Below, in pieces: positions 23,670 to 36,200 of a DNA stretch of 64,000 nucleotides (its first letter is position 1; every line of letters begins with the position of its first letter). Both the position numbers and the translations under genes were made by a program. Source of the stretch: Tanytarsus gracilentus (lineage: Eukaryota > Arthropoda > Insecta > Diptera > Chironomidae). The stretch lies in contig JAXRKN010000037.1 of the NCBI GenBank assembly GCA_038502055.1, forward strand, positions 6,294,501 to 6,358,500. Direction: 5' to 3'. Under the pieces are notes generated by a model that saw nothing but the letters and a program-made list of their open reading frames with translations, was not told the DNA's origin and searched no databases.

Positions 23670-24279
23670 TTTTGTGAAATTTGACGATGAAAAATAAAAT
23701 TTTATGTTTACGCTGTTTGTTTGCCGCAATATTTTCAAAATTCCTCAGTTCTTAGCGTCGCTTCATGTAACTCTTGACTTTCTTACACAACGCCACTAAA
23801 AGCAGCAGATCGCTGACATATTTATAGCTTCTTTAAGACAGTAAAATGCTCAAAAATCGAATTAATTAACAAAATTTCTAGTTTACAATTTTTTTTCACA
23901 AGGACATGAAATATAACTTTCGGAAATGACTGTTTAAAAAATGTTCAAATTTATTTTGACCGTTTTTTTAACAAACTTGAATGCGCTTCCAGAGCTTGAA
24001 AAATATTTCTTTCAAATTCGTCTGAAAAATAATATAAATGCTCAATTTTTTTTAACTTGGTAAATTTAAAATCGGTTAATAGATTATTTGTTAAAAAAAC
24101 TTTTTTATTTCACACAATTTTTCTTAATAAATTATTAGTTAACAACAAAATAAATTTTTACAATATTTACAAATTACAAAAATATCTTTGATGGTCTAAA
24201 TAAATTTTCATTATTATTTTTAAATGTCCATCAAAGATTTTTATTTATTTCTAATTCTTATCGAAAATCACAAAATCTG
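23670..24279. other. Intergenic region between Pds5 and LRR receptor
   Basis: Pds5 promoter/5' UTR on one side and the 3' UTR of the LRR gene on the other (both genes minus strand). An 11-bp perfect inverted repeat lies at 24184-24238, just past the LRR stop codon. Nothing coding was seen. Confidence 0.5.
24184..24238 (-). repeat. Inverted repeat in predicted LRR-gene 3' UTR
   Basis: ATCTTTGATGG (24184-24194) and its exact reverse complement (24228-24238) flank a 33-base AT-rich loop. The repeat begins about 40 bases beyond the LRR stop codon, so it would form an RNA hairpin in that transcript. Confidence 0.5.
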
Positions 24280-27200
24280 CTAGAGAGTGGTCGTAGCTTC
24301 TAATTTCACATATTTATTTATAGCATTATCATTTTCATCTTCAATCTGAGTGTTTATTGAGTCATCTGAATATGACGGTGAAATGCTATCGTTTGAGCTA
24401 TGTTTATAGTAGTATCGATATTTACTCCAAAGAATATAAACTATTGAAATAGACATGATAATTATTAGGAAACTAAGACTTAAATTAGGCCAAAGGGTGT
24501 TGTAATACTCCTGACTTGACGGATAAACTTCTATCGAGTCATCATGCTCGATTATTGGATTAATCTTCTTGACAGTCTTTGCTGTCGAATAACTTGATCG
24601 CATCATATCGTCATTCATGTAGAGGGGATCATTTTGTTTGTCCGCGATCACATCAAAACTCGAAATATCGGACTCTTTAATCGACGATTGGAGAATTCTA
24701 GAGTTCAAATCCACCGTTGTAATATGATGTGGTATAAGAAGAAAATTATTTGAGCATCCGATGAAAAAATGAAAATTGTCTTCCGTAAAAACGAGACAAA
24801 ATTCGTATGAATTGCCAAGGTTGAGAGGAACATTTGACGGCAGCGTTAAGTAGAAAAATTCTTCTTCGGGGTCATGAATAAGTGACATGATAGACCGATA
24901 TGAGAGCTGTGAAAAATTTGAGGTTAGAGAATTGTAATAAAATCGTTTTTAAAATGTTACCGTTGATTTGTCAAGTCTCGATCGAATGTTAGATCCCTCA
25001 AAGATAATAAGTGAGTGCAATTCAAGAGTTTTGTTGATGTGAAGCAACCAATTGAGATTAAGTACATTAGGAGACGTAAAATTATAATCCATGAATTTAA
25101 TCTGTTGGGAAGAAAAAAAAATTTAAATTCCATTTATGGCCACACATTGCATGTGTAATTTCTTACATTATAGCTAAAATTCGTCATTGTAAAGTTATCG
25201 AGAAAATCATTGTACATATTATTAATCTGCTGCATTATTTCATCACTTTCCGTATCCATGTGTGTCTCAGAGCATGTCAGCTTCTCAATTTCAACTTGTG
25301 ACAGTGATGCTCCTTCGAGGAAAGGTGGAGTTTTACAATATGCCATTAAGTCCTAATTATAAATATGTTGTATAAATAAAAGAGTCTCTTAACTTGATTT
25401 TAAAAATATAACTTACATATGGCGAAATTTGAGTGCTATTTGAAAGCCATTCAGCGAAATATTGAAGCTTGCAGTCACACGCCAATGGATTATCGCGAAG
25501 TGAAAGAATCTTCAAGCTCTTTGCGGAAATGAGAGCATTTCGTTCAATTATGGCAATATCATTGCCATCCAATCGAAGCTCAATCAGTTGAGGAAGTGGA
25601 GCAATGATGTCGGCGGTAATGGCTCTGTTAGGAAAGTGAAATTTATTAATTTTTTTGGCGTTTAATAATTTAAAATTGTAAGACGCGAACGCAGTCAATT
25701 ACCTCAAAAAGTTGTGAGTAAAATCGAGCAATGTCAATCGATTCATGTGTCGAAGGGATCCTCCGGAAACAGCAACAATTCCATTATAGCTCAAATCCAA
25801 TCTCTTTAACAAACTCAATCCAGAAAAAGCGTCATCGGCCAGCACGTCAATCTGATTGTTTCGCAACGTTAGCGTTTGTAATTTCGGATAATTACTGAAT
25901 GTGCCTCGTTGCACGTTATTAAATGAATTTTTGGCCAAGTCGAGAACTTCCAATTCCCTCAGCACCGGAAGTATGCCTGAATCGAGCGATCCCTTGAGGA
26001 GATTTGACTTGAGATCGAGTTCATGCAAATTAAAGCACTCAGAAATGGTTTTGAGACTGCCGGGCGAGTTTCCAAGTTTATTTCCATTGAGTTTAAGAGT
26101 GACTAGATTTTTAAGAGGCAAAAATGTCTTTTGCGATATCGACGAGACCTGATTTTCGCTCATGTCTAAAAATGTCAATTTCTGAAGTGCTATAAAGTCA
26201 GTTGGTGCCAACGATTTAATATCATTATTAGCAAGATCAAGTCTATCAAGCCATGTCAATTGTTGAAGAGCGTTTGATGGCACAGAGGTGAGAGCGTTAT
26301 TTGATAGGCCGAGAATTTGAAGTGGCATTTTGAGACCACTAAATGCGAGACGATGAACACGTTTGATTTCGCCGGAGGAGATGAAAAGACCCGTCAGCGA
26401 AACATTTTCAAATATTCTCGCCTCATTAAGCACCGTCACATTTCTTAGAGTGCAATCGAGAATCGAAACGACTGAGTTGCTCTTCCGCAAACCGCTAGCG
26501 ATTAGTGACAGTCCATGTACATCACCACTACAGCGGAGCGTCAAAGGCACATCACAGCCACACTCGAGGCTCTTATTGTCGGTGATATTTGGACATTTCC
26601 ATCCATCAACAGCCGCTTTCGAATGTGAGTCACTAATGTTCTTTCGCAATAGAAGCGTGCTCTTCTTATCGGCACTGTTTGCACTCTTATTAACATATTT
26701 GGGCTTTGGTTGATTTTTATTATTAAAACTTTGGTCATCGCTTTGCTTCTGCTTATTTTCTAGACTTTGGTTAATTTTGAAACTGCCATATGACGTCTCA
26801 ATGGATTCTGAATTCTGTTGAATATTCGATAGCTTTGTTATGAGCAGGGAGCTATTTTCTTGACTATTCTGTTTATTTAAAATTTGCTGATAAGTGCTCT
26901 CATCGAGTCCATGAGTGATATGTAAATGTAGACACGATATGAGGCACATGACGAGTCTGAAAATGAGAGGACACAAGAAAAATAAAATTAGCATTGAGGC
27001 TTAAATTAGCAAAAAAGTATGGCAATCATTAAGATCGTTTAGGAAATGTTAGAAAATAAAAAATAAACTTTATTAAGTCATAAATAAATTTGATTTTTTT
27101 ACCCGAAAAAATAAGCAAAAAAATTCCCAACAGTATCATTATTTTTGTGCAGCTTCACCCATCTGTATTTTTTTCTTATCACACAGAACTCTTAAATGCT

Positions 27201-30200
27201 CACAAAAAATTATTCTCTCATCAGTCATTATTTAGATTTTGAAGAAGAACAACATGAACAAGTTAATAATAATTTTTCTCACATTACTGGTCGTCTACGA
27301 AGGAGTTAATTCTAAAAAGTATCTGCAGTGTGAATTCACACGAGAACTTTTCAAAAATAAGAATGTTCCAAAATATTTGATCCCAAGTTGTAAGCATTTT
27401 CTTAAACTTAAGTCTTAAATACAATTAAGGGGTGTCACAAGATGATTTTTATTGCTTCTTTAAGACGTGTGCTTGGCCAAGACCGTAAGTGGATTAGATG
27501 CCAATTTATTTGTAAATAAGACACTCTTGGACGCAAGATTGGGTATCTTTCAAATACAAGCGAAGGATTATTGCAAATTTGGTAAGGTAGCAGGTGGAAA
27601 GTGTAATATGAAGTGTCAAGGTTGGTGTTTTTAATCTAATTAAATGCCAATGGATTAAAGAGGATTATTTTAGATCTTTTAGACGACTCCATTACTGACG
27701 ATATTGAGTGTGCAAGAAAGATTCAAACAACAGTAGGTTTCAAGCACTGGGAAAAATGGTTAGTTGCCTGTACAGATCGAGATCGTCTTCCGAATCTTTT
27801 CAACTGTGGACATTAGTGATAAAGCCGAACAATTTCCAAAACACATTACTCATCGTCGACATATACGACATTTTTTTCTTCTATTTTTTTAGCAATTTAA
27901 AAATTGTACATTTTTAAATAATATTTGTAAATATACGTGTGTTCGCACAACTGATGTTTTTGGATAATGTATGCCTGAAATAAAATTATAAGTTCGAACG
28001 TGTAGACGAGTAGTCTATACAATAGCTACAATGAAGTTAGTTGTGTTCTTGACTTTTCTCGTCATCTTTTGCCAAATTGCTGAAGCTAAGACTTTCTTGT
28101 CATGCGAGCTCGCTCAGATTTTCTCAAAAAATAATCTCGATAGATCGCTGATACCGCATTGTAATATTATCATCGAAATATTCAATGATTGATGGCCAAT
28201 TTTATGGATTTTTTTCAGGGGTATGTTTGGTTCAAGCAGAAAGCCAAGGAAATTCTTCTAAAATTACGCCTCTTCCGAATAAATCGAGCAATTATGGCGT
28301 ATTTCAGGTGAAATTAAAACGTTTAAATTTTAATTTCATGCCTAATTATTAGAACCAATATCTTCAACATAGATAAATAGTAAAGATTGGTGTAGAGAGG
28401 ATAAAAAAGGTGGAGGTTGCAATTTAAAGTGTTCAGGTGAGAATTTTACACTTGAATTATTTCCACTTTTGTATTAAAAAAATTTTCAGACCTCACCGAT
28501 GACGATTTAACCGATGACATCGCTTGTGCCAAAACAATTTTCGGTCGTGATGGTTTCAAAGCTTGGAAGGGCTGGGAGAACAGATGCAAGTCGACCAGCA
28601 CCACTCAAGCCAATAATGCACTACCCAATCTCGTTAATTGTAAATATAAATAAAGTCCTATCAATAAAATTTCATGTGAAAGTATCAAGAATCAAAGGTT
28701 AACAAAAAAAATTGTTTCTTATCGTTGTGTACAATTCTACGGAAGAGTTCACTGGAATTCCCTCGCTAACCTGATTATCAGTTCTATACACGACTACAAT
28801 TGTGTACATTTTCACACACAACAGCTCAATTAATAAAATTGAGACACTCTCAGTTGATTTGCAAATAAGCGAGCGACGCTCAATTCACACTCAATTCGGA
28901 ATCATCATAAGATTTATTTGTTTATTGATGCTTTTATGAATGAAAATGCAACGGTAATGCGAGCGAAGTGTGTAATATTCTCATTTAAGAAAGATCTCTC
29001 GCGCGAGAGCAAAGCTAATGTTGTTACTTGTTGTGTAGTTTATATTTTTATTGTTACACCCGAATGATAATCAAATTTATGATTCAGTCGAGAGATAAAT
29101 CAACGCCGTTACGGTCAGATTACTTTTTAGATTTGTAAGGAAAATTTTTTTTATAAAAATTTCTCTTCTACTGCGATGCACATTTTGATTCAATTTTTTT
29201 CCACTCTTTGAACAAACTTTTCTTTCCCGAGCAAGAAGAAACGTGCGAATTTTAAATATTTGGGTGCTAAAACTATAATCCACTGACGGTAATTCAATTA
29301 AGCTGAGGTGTTAATTGATAGCACAATATAGTAATAAAAAGAGCTATAAATTCAAGCGGCAGAGTGAAAAATAATATAGAGAGCGCGGTGCTTTAGATGC
29401 TTTTTCATGAAGAATTTTTTCATCTTTACGTAATTAGACAGTGAGTAAAGAAATTTTTTTGCGGCGTTATTTTCGGCATTTTGCCATTCGTAAACATCAA
29501 CAAAAATTTCGAGTGCGAGAACTTTTGACCGCAATATTCTAAAACTTCAAATATGAAGGTCACAAAAAAAGCGCACGAGTCAAAGAGTTTATACGAACAC
29601 GAATGAAAACGACGTATATAAAAAAGTTCCTTCTCCCCTAATTGTTTTTGACTTCGCACTTCAATTTGTAAAATATATATGAGTAGCTGTGACGCTTGTG
29701 GGGATCTCTCGATCACATTCCTTGTCTTTTATTAAAATTTATTCTCATTTTGTTTTTCATCATTCATTAGAGAGGAAAATTATCTTTTATGAACAAGGCG
29801 ATGATCGGACATCAAACGACGCGAGGAGAGAACATGAAATTATTTTTGTTTGGAATTACTCTCCTCAACATTGCCGCAACAGATGCCAAAATATTCTCAA
29901 GATGCCAATTAGCTAAAGAACTTTTCAATAGTGGCCTTCCTAAGACATTCATATCTAATTGTAAGTTTTATTTTAATACAATATTTTAAAAAATTGATAA
30001 ATTGGAATTTTTAAAATTTCCAGTAACCTTCCAAGAAGTAAAATTTCCAACACTAATTATTTCCTCTACAAATTTAAATGACTAACTCAATTTATTTCAA
30101 GGGGTTTGCTTAATCGAAGCAGAGTCCGGTGGTGACTCATCTAAAGTAAATGAACATCCCAACCTAAGCGCAAGTTATGGAATTTTTCAAATTAATTCCA

Positions 30201-33200
30201 AAGAATGGTGTCGAAAGCAGCGCCGCGGAGGTGAATGTGGCGCTCGATGTGAAGGTAATGACTTATTAGGAATTATTACGCAACACTACCGTGTAATTTT
30301 AAATAGATTTTTTGACTGAAGACATCAAAGATGATATTAAATGTGCAAAGGTGATTTATAATCGTTATGGCTTCAAGTATTGGAAAGGATGGCTGTCACG
30401 ATGCAAGTCTCGCCCATTACCAGATGTCTCAAAATGTTCGTATGCCTCTTAAAATGTTCATGCACATTTTTGGCTGTGTTTTCTCAATTGTTAGACTATA
30501 TTTCGTAAAAGTGAATTAATTTCCATGTGTGAAAATTTCAATTTCTGATCTGAATTTAATTTTCGCTGTCTCCAAATGAAAACTAGAAAATTAAAATTCC
30601 AAGGAGAACTATTTCGCTATCTTTCAATGTCATTGTCTTTCAATCATCATCACCGAATAAATTTTTTTCCTTTTTCGTTGTCTAGAAATGAACAATTTTT
30701 TTAACAAATTGTGAATGCCTCGTGTCTGTAAAAAATTGTTCGAAAAAAAAGACACATTCTTTTATATATACTTTTTTCGCCTCACACAAATCAAACATAC
30801 ATGTACACTTTTAGAAGTATAAACAATTGACAATTGGTGAAAAAAAACCTCAAAATTTTTCTTCTTCTTCTTCTTGCCCCTCTATTAAGGTTTTGGCAAA
30901 CGCAAAAAATGAAAAAAACGATAAAAACTTCAACCTACACACAACATTTTATGTCTGCTCTTCATGTTGCTTCTTCTGCGGAGCGCATCAATTTTTACGA
31001 ATTTTTTTTAATATGATATTTGTAATTCGCGGTGGTTAGTATGCCACAGGGCCATAAAAAAAGTAATACTCCATAATGTTTTGAATGAAATGTAAATATA
31101 TGTAGCATTTATTTAGTGCTGTAATTTTTCTCACATTTTTGAAATAAATCAATTATTCATTAACCGCGATGAATGTTGAAAAATTTTCATTAGAAGTTTC
31201 GCTTATCGCAGCACTCTTTTTTTTTAATTCTTGATAAAGATTTTTTATTGCTGACATTTTCTACCCAACTGGAACTGCAACCACATGGCGAAAATTTCAA
31301 TTTCATCGCTTTGTACAGCTCGTTTATGGAAATTTAAATCGCGATTTCCGTGCTGAGCAATGATTTTTATTTACACGGTCACGTTGCATGACGATATCAC
31401 TGGCCATTCATACTTGTGACTTTCTTTCTCTTCGTTTTATGTATTCCTCCTTTACTACTCACACTCGCCCAACTTCCACCGAATACGAAGTGTCTAATCT
31501 AAATGCAAATCAGATAGAAGCGGGACTGTAATGTGACAGGCGAGTGTCAGATTGAAGAATTTGAGAACTTCATAATATCAAAATGTGAAGTTATTGGATG
31601 GCGTTAAGGAATTCCTTCGATATCCGTTAATTGAATTATCATGTACAGATTTTTTTCCCATTTTAGCACGTTTAAGACGGTTTTATTTCGTTGGTCGTCA
31701 TGTTAATCTTGTCTTTATGGTCAGTGCACAAACACACAGTACGGATGACGATGAATAGTAGAAAAGAAATGTCAGTTAAATAACAATAATGTGAGCATTT
31801 AATTTCAATTCTGCTTTGCAATTTTAGTTTTGTAATATCCAACTAGTAATTTACTATTCACCATAATTAATTCGACTTAAAAAACTTAAAAAGTCAATTC
31901 TGGGATGATTATTACGACATAAATGTTTTTGATATTCATTAAGCACCAGCGCTTGTTGATTTTATACCTTCTCAAGAATCACTGACTGTGCAAGAATATA
32001 GAACCGAAAAGAAACGGAAATATTGAGAGAGAGAGAAGTTTTTTTTGATTATTTTGTTAATTATTTGTTTGACCACAAAATGTCTTTAATTGATATTCAC
32101 GTCAATTTGTAAAGTTTGTGAAGACGCGCAGCCGTTTTTGAGGCAGAAAAGAATTGAAAAAAAGAAGAAGGAAATTGATGAATGCCGCATTGAATTCGTA
32201 ACACACTGCTGTGTTAATGATGCTCTTTAATCAAATTAAGGCTGGCTTAATCACGTAGATTTTTCTTTTGTGTCAACTCATCCAAAAAGTTTTTTTAATA
32301 ACACATCCGCTTTAGATTTTTTTTATTGAAATGCATTCATTTCAGTTGGTGGTTTTGAATTAATTTTGGAGATCATCGGTAGACTTAAAAAAATGACCCG
32401 AGATTATCGACAGCATCCAATCACCAAAAATTTTACTTCTAATTACTTCATTTCTGCCCTTCTGTGTGCGAAATAAAACTGCGCAAAATAATCAATTTCA
32501 TTTAAATTTAAATCAAAGTCCCAAATGAGAAAATTAAATTCTTTTATGCAAAAATCCCCTGCGGAAAAAAATCAACGACTTTCTGCTTAATTTATTCAAT
32601 ATATTGAGGAGATTTTTTCATCTCGTTCTCGAAAAATTGCCTCCACACATTCTCTCCTTGTTGAATTTCGTTTTAATTTTTAGACTCTGCCATTTATGCA
32701 AAACTGAGGAAGAGGGAAAAGAGCGAGAGATAAATTAATGTAAATCCAGGCTTTGAGTAACACTTCTTTTAGGTTTCTCATCTCGCGTCTCAATTTTCGA
32801 GTACTTGAGTGATCACTCTGAAAATCGGATTTATGTGTGCGACTCATCTTAGTTCATCATCGAGTGCCATTCATTGTCGAATTTCATTTTCGTCAAAAAT
32901 CTTTTAGTGAATGATCTTTCAGATAATTACTCATCGACACTGTTGACTTCGAAATGAGTGCTGAGGTTTTCTAAAATTACATGGGATAGAAACTTTTATT
33001 GTTAAAAAAAATTGTGACCTTTATTTGTCTAAAATATATATAATTTTCTAAAAGTTTTTATCCCTGACTTTTAGTCTCAACATTTTTTTATTTTCGAATC
33101 TTTTTAAGAAATCATTATTTCAATACTCTCAACCGTCGTCATCGCCCACGCATAAATAGTTTCTCTCTTTATACATTCAGTTTTCCAAACACACGGCAAA

Positions 33201-36200
33201 CAAATTTATATTTTTCGCTTGCATCACGGCTCAAACTTTAACATGATTAACAAGTTTTCAACTCACTTTATGAATGAGTCTTAATAGTTAAAAAGCGAGT
33301 TGATTTAGGTCTTACATGTGCCGCAATATTTTATAATTAAAAGAGATGTTAATTTCTCATTTTCTTTATTATCTTTTGTTTAAATTGAAAAAAAATAATT
33401 TCTGCACTTGAAGAAATATGAATGAAAAAAAAATATTAAAAACTCGTTTTCTTCTTCTGCTTATTTTCTTTTCAACACCTCTATACACCTATACATCTCA
33501 TGATCATTCAGAAAAATAAATTTCAATTTCAATTCGATTGAGCGAGTCTCAGATCAATAAAAAATCATAAAAATATAAAATTAGCAAATCTAGTGGAAAA
33601 ATGATTCGCTTCTGTTCAAATGTGCAATGAAATTGAGAGTGAAACTTTTTTTCCTCTGATCTTTTGCCGGTGAGGCGAGCGCGTGAGAGATGTTGGCCAC
33701 ATAATATTCATTGGGTCGGAAAAGAATTGAGGATTAGATATTAAAGAATATTGGATTGGTGTGAGATAAGCGAGCAGCGGCAAAGTAAATTGAAAAAAAA
33801 TATTTCTTCCGTGTGTGAGGTAAATTGAAAAATTCTTCGGAGTCACTTTTAACCGCGCATGCATTAATGCGATGGAATTTTACCGATTTGTATGACAATA
33901 ATGCTCGCTTTGAGAAGGAATTTATGGAAGTTTATCCCTTTTTTCTGTTAAATTTATGAGCTTACATCACCTAGTTTGCATATCAATCGAAAAAATCTTT
34001 CGAAGCCGTCGTGCCTCGAATTTTATAAACTTGACATGAAATAGAATTTTGTTTTATAAAAATTCATGAAATGAAATTAAAATGATCAAATTATAAAGCT
34101 TAAAATTTAATTTTTTATCATAATTTCTTTTTGCATGAAACATTAAGGAGAATTCATTTCTTAGGTGTTAAATTTTTATATCATTGAAGAATGCGCGACA
34201 CACCTCTGTGAATGAATGACGACGGCGACGACAACGAAATAAAGTAAACAACAAGAAAAATGAATCAGAATGAAAGAATTCTTAAGAGATGTAATTCTCT
34301 CTGTCTGCCTCGCATGTTCTATTGTTTCTCGCTTAGATACCCACAATAGTTATTTGAAAATTATGATGATTATCATGGAGAGTTGTCCATAAATTTTTAC
34401 CCGTTTCTTTAATGCGCTACCGACAACTGGCAGACACAAGAGTCTGCTCAAAAGAGGAGGAGTAGCAAATGGCAAAAAAACAACTTCTTCTTAAGAAACA
34501 AAACTCAGATCTCGCACAAAAAAATGAACATATAATTCACGAATAATTGACTGTGAATTTTTTATGTCCACTCATAAAAAAAAGTTTTTGTCTTAATTCA
34601 AAAGTCGAAAAAAAAATTCTAGCGTGTAAGTGAAACTTCTAGTTTTAGTGAAAATTGGTGTTGCCAAATATGAACTCTTTAGAATTATAAGCCACAATTA
34701 TCTCATCAACCGACAAATTAGTTTTTTTCTTTTATACACCAGCACCATCAACACTTGATGTCGAAATTGATTTTTTTTCATTCAAACATTTTTCATCTTT
34801 GCGAATATATTAAAAAGAATAAATTTGAAAGAAAGAGAGAGAAGATGAGAATCAATGAAAATATCTCTGATGACAAATGATTTCAATGAGCGGCAAAAGA
34901 GGTAGCGGCATGTGTACTTCAAGTGGATGTTTAAATGAAATCCATCATGAAACCACTAAAAATGAGAACATGATTCAAACTCTATTTCTATTGATTTTCT
35001 AAAAAATAATTAAATTCATTTTTCTGTAACACGTGTGAAGAAAAAAATCAAAAAAAACTTCTCTCAAACAAATATTTAAGTTTTTATTTCAAATATAACC
35101 ATGGCACACGAAGATGCTAACAAGTCGACGCTCTAAATTAATTTTGGGTAATATCAGAATTTCATTCCCACTACTGCTACGTCCGAATGTGAAATAAATT
35201 CAAATTGTAAGTAAAATATTGACAATAAATAGTTCGTCTGCTTTTCTCCGACTGTCACATCATATACTAATTGAATGTTATGGGGAGTGTAAATATTTGT
35301 AGGCACATCATCGCATGGACCGAATATAGAGGAAGCCAATTCATGGAGTGTATAAAAAATTGTTTTCATCTCTTCTCATTTCGTGTATAAATAACAAGAG
35401 AGTGAACACCTCACTATTATCGTGACGATCATCATTCAGTCGGGCTGAGATAATAAGAAGAGAGGGATATCGGAGAAAATGGACATTGAATGAGATGTGG
35501 CCATATCGAGGAGGCAATTTATTAAATCATCATCTGCCCATTTGCTTTATCCGCATCATACTGAGGCAGTGGTGTTACACCTCTCGATTAAAAAAATTTA
35601 TTATTCGCCTTCAAATAAATAAATGTCATTCTTGTCGCTCGTATAAAAAATATCTGAATGAAAACAGAACTTGGGTGCGTTTTATCGCATTGTGGATCGA
35701 CAACATTGTGTCGCTGTCAAAAATAGATTACATTTTTTTATGATCTTTCATATAATATGTTAAAATAATAAAATATATTTTTGTGAGGTACTAAAAAAAT
35801 TAAATTGAAATCCGATCACATGGCGCAGTGTTCTGTTTTAAATATTTTGACAATTTCACCACACTTGAGGTGCCGCGACATTTTTAAAGCGATCAATCGT
35901 TTTTTTGTAATTCGTTTAAAGTCTTAAAAGTATATCGCATATTAAAGAGGCTTCGCACTGTCATTTTTTGAGATTTTATATCTCTCTTTCATGAATTCAG
36001 GCTTTTGCTGCTTTTGTGTGTACGTTTTTTTTCGAAATATTATACACCGTGGCCCCGAAAAACTAACGTAGGTGTCGTATAATTTAATTTCTTGTTTTTT
36101 TCTTCATTCGCGTTGCTCTCATGTGCGCAGTTTTCCAAGAGATTCAATTTATTTAGTAGGACATTAGCGATTTGAAGAGTTGAAATGCAATTCTGGGTGT

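Noticed and set aside
26957..26994. ATG at 26994 as start of the LRR receptor with a hydrophobic MLILFFLCPLIF leader
   Set aside because: This stretch is the translation of a polypyrimidine tract ending in TTTCAG, a strong acceptor. The hydrophobic look comes from T-rich sequence.
29789..29833. Upstream in-frame ATG of lysozyme 3
   Set aside because: It would place a charged stretch (MIGHQTTRGEN) before the signal peptide. The internal ATG at 29834 gives a normal secretion signal.
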